The notes below the pieces were generated by a model, which searched no databases, was not told the DNA's origin, and worked only from the letters and a program-made list of their open reading frames with translations. The position numbers were made by a program, and so were the translations under genes. A DNA stretch of 64,000 nt, taken from assembly GCF_026626705.1 (NCBI RefSeq), contig NZ_JAPNKC010000001.1, positions 2,294,001-2,358,000 on the forward strand, given 5' to 3'. Origin of the DNA: Pyxidicoccus sp. MSG2 (lineage in GTDB: Bacteria; Myxococcota; Myxococcia; Myxococcales; Myxococcaceae). Positions 33,233 to 41,629 of the stretch are shown here, in pieces. Numbering within the stretch: position 1 is the stretch's first letter; the number at the start of each line of letters is the position of its first letter.

Positions 33233-33913
33233 TCAGAACGTGAAACCGAAACGCAGGATGTCCATGTTGATGTCCACGATGCGCCCGTTCCTCTTCGCAT
33301 CGCCCCACGAAATGCCGTACTGGGCACCGAGGTCGACCTCCTCCCGTCGCTGATTCCAGCTGTAGCCCACGCCCGCGCCAATCACCGCGGCGAGGAAGGA
33401 GCGGGAGCGCGGAGCCGTCTTCCGGTACCCCAGGTCGAGGCCGAAGGTGAGCTGTCCTCCCGTCGTGCTCCGCGTGGCGGGCCCCACCGTTTCGCCGTCG
33501 GGGCGGTCCTGCGCATGGCTCCACATGCCGCCCAGCTTGGGTTGGATGAAGAAGCCGTCCCCCCGTGCCCCGGGCCACGGCGTCCAGGCCACCCCCGTGT
33601 AGGCCTTGAGCGCCCGGACGGTGCCGCAGCGACCGACGTCTTCGGAGCAGCGGCGGCGCGTGTACATGGGCGTGACTTCGATGACCAGGTCGCTCCTGTC
33701 CGACACCTGGAGGTTCGTGCCGACAGGGAGCGCCAGGTGGAGCGCGCCGGCGAAAGGCCCCATCAGCAGGAGGGAACCGTGCGTTATCGGCAGCGTCCAG
33801 AGCGCATGCGCGGGCCGCTCTCCTTCCGGCGCTAGGGACGTTGGCCTCTCCGCCGCCTCCGCACGGGCCGCTGCAACGAGAAGGAGCACCAGAATCAGCA
33901 TGACCTTGTTCAA
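33233..33913 (-). CDS. Outer-membrane beta-barrel-type protein
   Basis: 226 residues starting at a TTG (33913): AGGAGG lies 7 bases upstream of it, and the product then has a clean signal peptide (MNKVMLILVLLLVAAARAEA). An ATG 12 bases in is the alternative. The mature part is beta-rich with alternating hydrophobic strands (HGSLLLMGPFAGALHLAL, DLVIEVTPMYTRRR, AAVIGAGVGYSWNQRR) and ends in FGFTF, a typical outer-membrane C-terminal signature. Function unknown. Confidence 0.7.
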   Translation of the reverse strand: MNKVMLILVLLLVAAARAEAAERPTSLAPEGERPAHALWTLPITHGSLLLMGPFAGALHLALPVGTNLQVSDRSDLVIEVTPMYTRRRCSEDVGRCGTVRALKAYTGVAWTPWPGARGDGFFIQPKLGGMWSHAQDRPDGETVGPATRSTTGGQLTFGLDLGYRKTAPRSRSFLAAVIGAGVGYSWNQRREEVDLGAQYGISWGDAKRNGRIVDINMDILRFGFTF

Positions 33914-34253
33914 ACGCGTGCCTCCTGCCTCAGGGTGGGCCCCCCGCGAAGCAAGGGCTGTTCCATGGGCATGCATGAGGCCCCTACAGAGTGAAACGGT
34001 GACGGCGCATGACACCCCTGTCAGAGGCCGCGCGCAGGTGCACCGGACGCGGATGTCACGGCCCTCCCTTGACGTGGCGGAGGGAGATTCCATCGGTCGA
34101 GGTGCTCACCTGGAGACGGTAGCACCGGTGGGCGCCCGCCCCCCCGTGGCACGTCGCGGTGGGAAGTAGGGCAGACTGGGGAAAGGCCCTGGCGCCACGG
34201 ACGGCGCGGAGGGCGGACGGGCAGTGCCCGTACCGGGGGCCGGGAGCCGAACC
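33914..34253. other. Divergent intergenic region
   Basis: This 340-base gap between the beta-barrel gene and the alpha/beta hydrolase must contain both promoters, but I see no convincing -35/-10 pair or palindrome. No RNA gene or small coding frame is supported. Confidence 0.5.
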
Positions 34254-35036
34254 ATGAAACACGTCGAAGCCAGGATGACGGCCGTCACCGGACCCGTGGG
34301 ACGGTTGATGACGACAGTGGAAGGGGATGGCGGAATCCCCACCCTCTTCGTGCACGACGTCGCCGCCGACCGGACGCACTGGGCCCAGGTGCAGCACGGC
34401 CTCGCGACGCGCAGCGTGGCCTTCGACCTGCGAGGGCTGGGTGAGAGCGGCGGCTCCCAAGGGCCCTTTGGCGTGGAGGCGGCGGTCGAGGACGTCGCCG
34501 CCGTGGCCGACGCGCTGGCCCCCGAGAAGGTCCTCCTGGTGGGCCATGGCTTCGGGGCCGCGGTGGCCGGCGCCTTCGCCGCGTACTACCCCGAGCGGCT
34601 GGCCGGGCTGCTCTACGTCGAAGCCCCGGGAGACCTGCGCCGCATGCCCAGGACCGAGGCGGAGGCGTGGCTCGACAACTTCAGCGCGGCGAAGTACGGG
34701 GCCTTCCACGAGCACTGGCTCGCCCCGCAGTTGCTCGCCGCCAAGGAAGCAACGCGCGTCCTGGTGATGAAGACGATGCGCACCTCGCGGCGGGAGGCCA
34801 TCGCCGGGAATCTGGAGTCGCTGCTCGGCCATGACCCGGACGCGGCCTTCGAGCAGTTCAAGGGCCCCACGCATGCGCTGGTGGCGACCGCGGGTCCGGA
34901 GACGCTGGCGGGCCAGCACCCCACGCTGTCCCGCGCCGTGGCGCCGCACGCCAGTCACTGGCTGATGCTGGACGCGGCGCAGTGGTTCCACACGGAGCTG
35001 GTCCGCTTCCTCGGCCAGTGCCGGCACCACCACTGA
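34254..35036 (+). CDS. Alpha/beta hydrolase-fold protein without the nucleophile
   Basis: 260 residues from ATG 34254, with GGGAG 7 bases upstream. The fold is clear: PTLFVHDVAADRTHWAQV, then AFDLRGLGESGG (oxyanion/strand 4 region), then the nucleophile elbow LLVGHGFGAAVAG. In that elbow G-H-G99-F-G replaces the usual G-x-S-x-G, so the catalytic serine is glycine. The late HASHW histidine is present. It is therefore either non-catalytic or uses another chemistry. No signal peptide. Its nearest relatives would be haloperoxidase-like hydrolases. Confidence 0.8.
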   Translation: MKHVEARMTAVTGPVGRLMTTVEGDGGIPTLFVHDVAADRTHWAQVQHGLATRSVAFDLRGLGESGGSQGPFGVEAAVEDVAAVADALAPEKVLLVGHGFGAAVAGAFAAYYPERLAGLLYVEAPGDLRRMPRTEAEAWLDNFSAAKYGAFHEHWLAPQLLAAKEATRVLVMKTMRTSRREAIAGNLESLLGHDPDAAFEQFKGPTHALVATAGPETLAGQHPTLSRAVAPHASHWLMLDAAQWFHTELVRFLGQCRHHH

Positions 35037-35277
35037 GGCGCCGCGCCGGGCTCGCCCGTCCGCGAACCGGGCGGGTTGACGGCGGTGCGCTCCAGCACGC
35101 CCACCCCACCCTTCGGGCCGGCACCTGCTCCGGTACCTGCGCTCGGCCCCCGGGCCGCCCCGGGTTGTTCCCGCCGTGGCGCGCTCACAGCTTCGTCGAA
35201 GGCGCTCTTCATCCACGATGCACGGGCGTGGCCCCTGGCGCCCCGGCGATACCGGTGCGCGGAGCGGAGGTGTGCAC

Positions 35278-36675
35278 ATGGCGGGAGCCCGGGCACTCAC
35301 GCGCGGGGAGGCGGGAGCCGGTGTGCACTGGCGCTCGCGGCCGGGCGACCTCAACCCGGTTGCCTGGTGGGTCCACCACACGCTGTGGTTCCTGCCCGTG
35401 CTGGGCGCACTGCTGGGGGCCCTCCTGGGCGTGCTGATGGTGCGCCCGCCGGGGCCACTGGCCACGGTGCTGCGCGGCGTGGCGTGGCAGGCCTCGGTGC
35501 AGGAAGCACGGACGATGCTCTCCTCCGTACTGGGCATCGCGCTCTCCTCGCTGAGCATCGTGCTGTCGCTGTCCATGCTCGTGGTGCAGAACGCCGCCGG
35601 GCAGTACTCGCCGCGCCTGTTGCGGCTGTACCTGCACAGCGCGGGCATCCGCGTGGTCATCCCCATGTTCGTCGCCACGAGCGTCTTCTGTCTCGTGGCC
35701 GCGCAGTTGTTCGGGTTCGTTCCCGGGGCCGGGAGGCAGCCGCGGCCGGCGCTGAGCCTGGCCATGCTCATGCTCGTCCTCTGCGAGGCGTCGCTCATCT
35801 TCCAGGTGCTGGAGACGCTCCAGTTCATGCGCGTGGAGAACCTGGTGCGACGGGTGGGGCGCGACACGCTGCGTGTCGCGCGGAGGCTGGAAGCGCGCCG
35901 CCAGAACGACCTCGCGCCACGCCCGGCTCCGCCGCCTTCGTCGAGCACGTCCTGGCCGCTCCGGGCCCTCGAGAATGGCTTCGTCGCGGATGTGGACGGG
36001 CGCAGGCTCGTGGCCGTGGCCCAGGAGCTGGGGCTCGTGGTCCACCTGGACGTCACCATCGGCGAGCCGGTGACGCGGGGCGCGGTGGTGGGCCGGGTGG
36101 AGCCAGGCGGCCGCGGCCCGGCGGAGTCGCGCGAGGTGGCGGAGGCCCTCCTGCCCGCGCTGCTGATGGACCGCTGGAGGGACCTGGACTCGGACGTGGC
36201 GCTGGGCGTGCGGCAGCTCGTGGACGTGGCCATCAAGGCGCTCTCGCCGGGCATCAACGACCCGTACACGGCCGTGGAGGTGGTGGACCAGCTCACCTTC
36301 CTGCTGTGCGCCATGAGCCGGATGAAACTGGGCCCCCGCGTGCTGCCGGATGCGTCCGGGCACCCCCGCGTCTTCCTTCACGCCGCCACGCTGCAAGACT
36401 ACGTGTCGCTCGCCACGGACCAGATTCTCCGCTACGGCGCGGGCGAGCCCGCCGTGGTGGTCCGGCTGCTGCGGCTGGTAGGTGAAGTCGGCCAGCGCGC
36501 GCGGCGCCCGGAGGACCGGCACGCGGCCCGGGAGGCCCTGCGGCAGATTCAGGCCCAGGCGGAGCGCGCCCTGACGGACACACCCTGGAGGGAGCGGATC
36601 CGCGGCCACGCGGAAGCGGCGGAGCGCGCGCTGGAGGGCGAGCCGCTACCGGCCCTGCCCGCCATCGGATTCTGA
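35278..36675 (+). CDS. DUF2254 family membrane protein
   Basis: 465 residues from ATG 35278 with GGAGG 7 bases upstream. Four transmembrane helices lie in the first 190 residues (WFLPVLGALLGALLGVLMV; SSVLGIALSSLSIVLSLSMLVVQNAAGQYSPR split by the second; later two). The diagnostic AAGQYSPRLLR motif and the cytoplasmic region with SPGINDPYTAVEVVDQL are typical of DUF2254. The function of the family is unknown; ion transport or sensing has been guessed. Convergent with the DUF1622 gene. Confidence 0.88.
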   Translation: MAGARALTRGEAGAGVHWRSRPGDLNPVAWWVHHTLWFLPVLGALLGALLGVLMVRPPGPLATVLRGVAWQASVQEARTMLSSVLGIALSSLSIVLSLSMLVVQNAAGQYSPRLLRLYLHSAGIRVVIPMFVATSVFCLVAAQLFGFVPGAGRQPRPALSLAMLMLVLCEASLIFQVLETLQFMRVENLVRRVGRDTLRVARRLEARRQNDLAPRPAPPPSSSTSWPLRALENGFVADVDGRRLVAVAQELGLVVHLDVTIGEPVTRGAVVGRVEPGGRGPAESREVAEALLPALLMDRWRDLDSDVALGVRQLVDVAIKALSPGINDPYTAVEVVDQLTFLLCAMSRMKLGPRVLPDASGHPRVFLHAATLQDYVSLATDQILRYGAGEPAVVVRLLRLVGEVGQRARRPEDRHAAREALRQIQAQAERALTDTPWRERIRGHAEAAERALEGEPLPALPAIGF

Positions 36676-36692
36676 CCCTCCACGCCGCGGCC

Positions 36693-37097
36693 TCAGCGAA
36701 GGGGGGGCTCGGACCCGCCTTCCTCTTCCTCCACCGGGGGCGTTCCACGCCGGGAGCGCGGGCCCTGCTGCCAGGGCCAGCGCCCTTCCAGCTCCACCTC
36801 CAGCGTGAAGCTGAGAAAGGTCCGGATGAGGACGATGAGCCCCAGCACGAACACCTGGCCCAGCGTGGGGGACTCGGTGACGGTGCGGATGATGTCCGCC
36901 GCCACGAGCAGCTCGAGCCCCAGGAGGATGGGGGAGCCGATGAGGGTCCTCAGCAAGCGGTACCGCTCCCGGATCGAACGGCCCCTGTCACGCACGAGGG
37001 TGACGACCGCGGCGAGCACCACGCCCAGCACCATCACCGACACGCCCAGGGCCTCGAAGAGCCAGGCGGCCAGGGCCACGAAGCGGGTGAATTCCAT
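36693..37097 (-). CDS. DUF1622 family membrane protein
   Basis: 134 residues with three predicted membrane helices (about 8-34, 56-72 and 80-98) and the family core RERYRLLRTLIGSPILLGLELLVAADIIRTV. The C-terminal 30 residues are charged and acidic. DUF1622 proteins are small membrane proteins of unknown role. It stands alone, its stop facing the DUF2254 stop. Confidence 0.85.
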   Translation of the reverse strand: MEFTRFVALAAWLFEALGVSVMVLGVVLAAVVTLVRDRGRSIRERYRLLRTLIGSPILLGLELLVAADIIRTVTESPTLGQVFVLGLIVLIRTFLSFTLEVELEGRWPWQQGPRSRRGTPPVEEEEGGSEPPLR

Positions 37098-37267
37098 CGA
37101 GCACTCCTCGGCTCGCGGTGGGCGGCCTCCGGCTGGGGGGACGGCCCGATGACGTTGAGGACGGCGCGTCCCACGCGCCAGCCCTCACGGCTGCCGCCAT
37201 GCACGCGCTCGCGGGCCTGCCTCCGCCTCCCTTGTGTCAGAGGGTGCCCGGGGGTGGAACCGCCCGC

Positions 37268-37855
37268 TCAGTCCGGCCGCTTGCGGCGGCGCGACATGAT
37301 GCGGCTCAGCGCCACCTCGGTGATGCCGAGATAGGCCGCCACGTCGCGCTGGGGAACGCGTCCGTGCAGGTGCGGATGCTCCTCCCAGAACTTCACCAGG
37401 CGCTCCTCCGCGGACAGGTCGAGGAACTCCTGCTCGCGGCGCTCCTTGAGGATGAAGTGGAGCTCCGCCACCCGGCGCGCCAGCCGCTCCCAGCACACAT
37501 GGCCCTGCTCGAGCGCCTGGAAGTCGCGGGTCTGGAACACCAGCACGCGGCTCGGCTCGAGCGCCTCAATCGACGTCATCGACGGCAGGCCCTGCAGCAT
37601 CTCCGCGTAGGCGCCAATCAGCTCGCCCTCCGCTCGGAACGCCTTGATGGACTCTCCGCCGCGTGCGGACACGCGCACGGCCCGGAAGACGCCCTGGAGC
37701 ACCACCGCGAACCGGTCCGCCGCGTCTCCGGGCCGGAGGAACAGCTCCCGCTTCGCGAGCGCCTGCTCCTTCGCCACTGCCTCCGCCTTCTCCCATTCCT
37801 CGGGAGGCAGGGGGGCCTGCGTGGAGAGGCGCTCGAAGAGCTTCGGAAATCTCAC
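37268..37855 (-). CDS. Crp/Fnr family transcriptional regulator
   Basis: 195 residues. A cyclic-nucleotide-type beta-roll covers about 20-120 (FLRPGDAADRFAVVLQGVFRAVRVSARGGES), then a long dimer helix and a winged helix-turn-helix at about 155-192 (GRVPQRDVAAYLGITEVALSRIMSRRRK). There is no N-terminal cysteine cluster, so it is not an iron-sulphur Fnr. It is divergent from the sterol-desaturase-family gene, and the 66 bases between the two starts hold an Fnr-like palindrome, so it probably controls that gene and itself. Ligand unknown. Confidence 0.92.
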   Translation of the reverse strand: MRFPKLFERLSTQAPLPPEEWEKAEAVAKEQALAKRELFLRPGDAADRFAVVLQGVFRAVRVSARGGESIKAFRAEGELIGAYAEMLQGLPSMTSIEALEPSRVLVFQTRDFQALEQGHVCWERLARRVAELHFILKERREQEFLDLSAEERLVKFWEEHPHLHGRVPQRDVAAYLGITEVALSRIMSRRRKRPD

Positions 37856-37872
37856 GGGGAAAAGACCTCGGC

Positions 37873-37886
37873 TTGACCCAGGTTAA
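37873..37886. promoter_or_regulatory. Fnr/Crp-like operator TTGAC-N4-GTTAA
   Basis: The palindrome TTGACCCAGGTTAA (half-sites TTGAC and GTTAA, 4-base spacer) matches the layout of the Fnr box TTGAT-N4-ATCAA. It lies between the divergent Crp/Fnr gene (start 37855) and the hydroxylase gene (start 37922), the natural place for an autoregulatory site. Confidence 0.5.
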
Positions 37887-37921
37887 GGCGGCAGCCGCAC
37901 CGGACGCCATACATCGGTGGC

Positions 37922-39169
37922 ATGTCCATCAACGTCTACGCCGTGGCCACCCCCTTCGTCATCGCCCTGGCCCTGGCGGAGTTCGCGTACTGCGGGGTGA
38001 GGCGCAACGGCTACTACAGCTTCCAGGACTCCATCGCGAGCATGGGCACGGCGGTGATGAACCAGTGCGTCAACGTGGCGGTGGCCCTGCTGGTGCTGCC
38101 CCTCTTCGCGCAATTGGGCCAATTCGCGCCGTGGAAGCTGGACGTCTCGTCGCCGCTGTCGGTGGTGGCCCTCTTCCTGGGCGTCGACTTCCTCTTCTAC
38201 TGGTTCCACCGCTTCGGCCACCGCACCAACATCGGCTGGGCGGCCCACTCGCCGCACCACTCCACCGAGGAGCTCAACTACGCCGTGGCCCTGCGCGCGA
38301 GCGTGACGCAGCGCCTCTTCTCGTTCCTCTTCTACTGGCCGCTGGTGCTGGTGGGCTTCCCGCCGGAGGCGGTGCTGGCGATGGTGGCCTTCCACCTCGT
38401 GCTGCAGTTCATCCCGCACACGCGCGTCATCCCCAAGCTGCCCCGGTGGGTGGAGTCGTGGCTGAACACGCCGTCGCACCACCGCGTGCACCACGCGCGC
38501 AACGACGCCTACATCGACAAGAACTACGCGGGCTTCCTCATCATCTGGGACCGGATGTTCGGCACCTACGCCGAGGAGACCGAGCCGTGCTCCTACGGCC
38601 TCACCACCCCGGCGAACACCTGGGACCCGACGGCCATCAACTTCCAGGCGTGGGGCCGGCTCGTCGGTGACGCGGTGGCGACCCGGAGCTGGTGGGACCG
38701 CCTGCGCGTCTGGGTGATGCCCACGGGCTGGCGGCCCGCGGACCTTCCGCCGCGCTCGCTCGGGTACTGGAAGCAGGACGGCGTGGAGGTGAAGTTCAGC
38801 TCGGTGGAGCTGCCCGGCATCCGCGGCTACCTCGTCTTCCAACTGTTCGCGTCGATGCCGTTCATGCTCCTGGTGAGCCACCATGCCTCTCCGCTGTCGG
38901 GCTGGCAGCAGGTCTCCCTGAGCCTGTTGCTCTGGGCAATGGCCACCGCCTGGAGCGGGATGCTGGAGTCCAAGCGCTGGAGCCTGCCGCTGGAGCTCGC
39001 GCGGGTGCTCGCCATGGGCGTGGCGGTGACGCTGTGGCTGGCGCGGGCCGGGGCGCCCCAGGCGTGGAGCGCACTCACCGCGGCGTGGCTGCTCGTCTCG
39101 CTCTCCTGGCTGCTGGTGGCTCGCGGTGGTGCCACCCGGCGGGCGCCGGCGAAGCCCTTCCCGGGCTGA
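37922..39169 (+). CDS. Sterol desaturase/fatty-acid hydroxylase family membrane enzyme
   Basis: 415 residues with about eight membrane helices. The di-iron histidine boxes of the family are complete: H96-R-F-G-H100, H109-S-P-H-H113 and H186-H-R-V-H-H191. The AAHSPHHSTEELNY motif is like that of alkylglycerol monooxygenase (TMEM195) relatives. It would hydroxylate or desaturate a lipid, ether lipid or sterol in the membrane using O2. About 130 extra C-terminal residues hold further helices. Divergent from, and probably controlled by, the Crp/Fnr regulator. Confidence 0.9.
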   Translation: MSINVYAVATPFVIALALAEFAYCGVRRNGYYSFQDSIASMGTAVMNQCVNVAVALLVLPLFAQLGQFAPWKLDVSSPLSVVALFLGVDFLFYWFHRFGHRTNIGWAAHSPHHSTEELNYAVALRASVTQRLFSFLFYWPLVLVGFPPEAVLAMVAFHLVLQFIPHTRVIPKLPRWVESWLNTPSHHRVHHARNDAYIDKNYAGFLIIWDRMFGTYAEETEPCSYGLTTPANTWDPTAINFQAWGRLVGDAVATRSWWDRLRVWVMPTGWRPADLPPRSLGYWKQDGVEVKFSSVELPGIRGYLVFQLFASMPFMLLVSHHASPLSGWQQVSLSLLLWAMATAWSGMLESKRWSLPLELARVLAMGVAVTLWLARAGAPQAWSALTAAWLLVSLSWLLVARGGATRRAPAKPFPG

Positions 39170-39230
39170 CCGGAGCCCCCGGCCCGGGAACGGCGCCCAC
39201 GTTCATCGCCATCGGCCCCAGACGCAGGAA

Positions 39231-41099
39231 TCAGGGCCGCGTCTCGGCCTGGCGGTTCGCCGACCCGTGCGTGCCCTGCGTGCGCACGCGCGCCAGGGTC
39301 CGCGCGAGGAACGGCTTGTCCGCCGGGGTGCGCTCGGCCTCCGCGGTCCATGCCGCCTCCACCTTCGCCAGTGGGGCCCCCTCCAGCAGCGCGAGCATGC
39401 CCGAGTCGGCGGTCAGCGCGGCGGCGTCGCTCACCGCCGCGCGGCAGTCCTCGAGCGCACCCACCCGGTCTCCCAGGGCCTCGCGCACCCAGCAGCGCGT
39501 GCCGCGCGCGTACGCCAGCCCCGGTGCGAGGGCGACGGCGCGGTCGGCCGCGATGAGCGCGTCCGCGGCACGGCCAGCGGCCAGCAGGTACCAGGCGCGG
39601 TTGTTATGGGTGGGCACCCAGTCGGGCGCGAGTGCCACGGCCTGGTCGAGGTCGGCGATGGCGGCGTCATGCTCCTGGAGGCCGTGGAGCAGCTGCGCAC
39701 GGGTGATGAGCACGCTGACATCTCCCGGCTCGTCGCGCAGGAGCCCGTCGAGGAGCTGCCGCGCGCGTGGGAAGTCGCCCACCTGGGCCGCCACCGCCGC
39801 CTGCCCCCGGCGCGCCTCGCGCTCCAGGACTCCCGAGGCTCCGCGTGCGGCCTCCGTGAACGCTGCGATGGAAGGCTCCGGCCGGCCCAGTGCCAGCTGG
39901 GCCCAGCCTCGCTGGATGAGCGCCTCGGGATTGCCCGGCGCCAGGAGCAGCGCGCGCTCCGCGGCCCCGAGCGCCTCCTCGGTGCGGTGCACTTGCAGGA
40001 GGACCCGGGCGAGGCCGATGTGGACCGCGGGGTCCGCCTTTCCCGCCGCGGTCAGCGCGGCCGCCTCGCACTCCGGGACGACCTCGGCCGGAGCCTCCTC
40101 GTAGCTGCGCAGGTAGCAGCGCCGGCTTCGCGCGATGGTCGCGTCACCGCCGGCCGAGAGCATGGCCCCGTAGTCGGCAATCGCCTCGCGCGTCTGGCCG
40201 AGGGCCTCGTGGACATGGGCCCGCATCCAGTACGCATTCCCGAGGTCGACACCGGCGTCCACCCCCTCGTTCGCGAACGCGAGCGCCTGCGCGGGCTGCC
40301 CCACCTGGAGGGCGTTGTGGGCCGAGGCGCGCGCCTCCCGGGCGCGAACCCACGGGTCCGCCCGCACGCTCGCGGACACCCCCACGCCCACGAGCACCAG
40401 GAGCCCCGCCAGCGCACCGAGTGCCACCATCCGGGCGCCCACGCCGCGCGGCGGAGCCTCCGCTCCCCGCAGCACCCAGAGCCCGAACAGGCTCCCCACG
40501 ACGAGCCCTCCGAAGTGAGCAGCGTTGCTGCCGGGGCTGATGGCGGCGAGGAGGAGCCCACCTCCCACGACGTAGCTGGCGAGCCGCCACAGTCGCTTGC
40601 GCCGCTCCTCCTCGGAGAGCGGGTCGGCCCGGCGCAGGAGGGCGGCGAGCTCCACGCCCATGAGCCCGAAGAGCGCGCCCGACGCGCCCGCTCCCGCTCC
40701 CGCCGGGGAGGCCGCTACCGAGACGAGCGCGCCGCCCACCGCGGCGATTCCATAGAGCGGGAGGAAGGTCGCCGTCCCGAGCCGGCGCTCGCACGCCGGC
40801 CCCAGGTCCCACAATCCCCACAAGTTCAGGGCCAGGTGCCAGACAGCCACGTGGACGAAGGCGCTGGTGAGCAGCCGCCACACCTCACCGTCGACGAAGA
40901 TGGCGGGCCCGTACGCGGCGCCCCAGCGCAGCAGGTCCTCCCCCGAGGCCGTGGCCGTACTGGAAAACAAGCCCGCGCGGACCTGGAGCGCGAAGACCGC
41001 GACGTTGGCGAAGGCAATGGCCCAGGAGGCCGGAGTGAACCGGGACACACGGGCGGGAGGAGCTCCCGGCGTGGACGGCGCTGCTTCGGAGGTCTGCAT
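39231..41099 (-). CDS. Rhomboid protease fused to TPR repeats
   Basis: 622 residues. Residues about 25-215 are a rhomboid serine protease with six or seven membrane helices: VWHLALNLWGLWDLG (His/Asn helix), the catalytic GASG (S140), and AAHFGG (H195). After one more helix (about 218-235), residues 245-600 are TPR repeats (for example DAAIADLDQAVALAPDWVPTHNNRAWYLLAAGRAADAL), a protein-interaction platform that probably recruits substrates. Both catalytic residues are present. A full start at 41099 is assumed. Confidence 0.9.
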   Translation of the reverse strand: MQTSEAAPSTPGAPPARVSRFTPASWAIAFANVAVFALQVRAGLFSSTATASGEDLLRWGAAYGPAIFVDGEVWRLLTSAFVHVAVWHLALNLWGLWDLGPACERRLGTATFLPLYGIAAVGGALVSVAASPAGAGAGASGALFGLMGVELAALLRRADPLSEEERRKRLWRLASYVVGGGLLLAAISPGSNAAHFGGLVVGSLFGLWVLRGAEAPPRGVGARMVALGALAGLLVLVGVGVSASVRADPWVRAREARASAHNALQVGQPAQALAFANEGVDAGVDLGNAYWMRAHVHEALGQTREAIADYGAMLSAGGDATIARSRRCYLRSYEEAPAEVVPECEAAALTAAGKADPAVHIGLARVLLQVHRTEEALGAAERALLLAPGNPEALIQRGWAQLALGRPEPSIAAFTEAARGASGVLEREARRGQAAVAAQVGDFPRARQLLDGLLRDEPGDVSVLITRAQLLHGLQEHDAAIADLDQAVALAPDWVPTHNNRAWYLLAAGRAADALIAADRAVALAPGLAYARGTRCWVREALGDRVGALEDCRAAVSDAAALTADSGMLALLEGAPLAKVEAAWTAEAERTPADKPFLARTLARVRTQGTHGSANRQAETRP

Positions 41100-41195
41100 G
41101 GGTGGCGCGCAGCTTCGAGCACCTGGACCGCCGCGCGCAATCCACCCTGCCCTTCACGGAGGGACTTCCCGACGCCAACGCCACGTGGAGAGAGA

Positions 41196-41234
41196 GGGCC
41201 CGGGGCCGCCCGGTCGGAGGCGGCCCCGGGGCCC
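41196..41234 (-). terminator. Long GC hairpin after the truncated cytochrome-like gene
   Basis: A 15-base left arm (41196-41210) pairs with a 16-base right arm (41219-41234), with one bulged base and an 8-base loop. It starts 4 bases past the minus-strand stop at 41239. Confidence 0.6.
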
Positions 41235-41238
41235 GGTG

Positions 41239-41562
41239 CTACGGCTTGCAAGCGCTGTTGAGCCCCAGCCCCATGTCCAGATAGGCGCGCGCGCCGCTGT
41301 TCCAGAACTTGCGCATGACATGCTCGGCCTGAGGCATCTGGTGGCCCGCACCGCACACGTCCGTGTTGATGCTGGCCTTGAGGTTGTGGAAGTCGTCCTC
41401 CTCCAGGAAGTCATGGGAGGCCACCGTGGCGGACATGTGGCACGTGCGGCAGAAGGGCTTCACGACGCCGTTGTAGAGGCCGAGCCCCTTGCGCTTCGTC
41501 GTCGTCCAGGAGACGTCGTCATGCGGGGCTCCCCTCGGGCGAAAAGCCCGGAAATGAGCCCT
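41239..41562 (-). pseudogene. Tail of a c-type cytochrome-like gene
   Basis: About 95 residues look coding: RGAPHDDVSWTTTKRKG..., then PFCRTCHMSATVASHDF with one CxxCH haem site and a second Cys pair (VCGAGHQMPQ), ending LGLNSACKP. There is no plausible start: no in-frame ATG precedes the haem motif, only a GTG at 41463, and an in-frame TGA lies at 41565-41563. Immediately upstream the composition is not coding. It is best read as the 3' remnant of a secreted haem protein that lost its 5' part. A GTG-started 74-residue product would have no signal peptide. Confidence 0.6.
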
Positions 41563-41629
41563 TCACCGTCGGGAGAACGGCGACCCCCGAAAACCTTCTC
41601 TCACCCTCGTCCGCCGCCGAAGTCCTCCC

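Noticed and set aside
34056..36314. 752-residue minus-strand open frame
   Set aside because: Runs antisense to the alpha/beta hydrolase and DUF2254 genes; Ser/Arg/Pro-rich without motifs.
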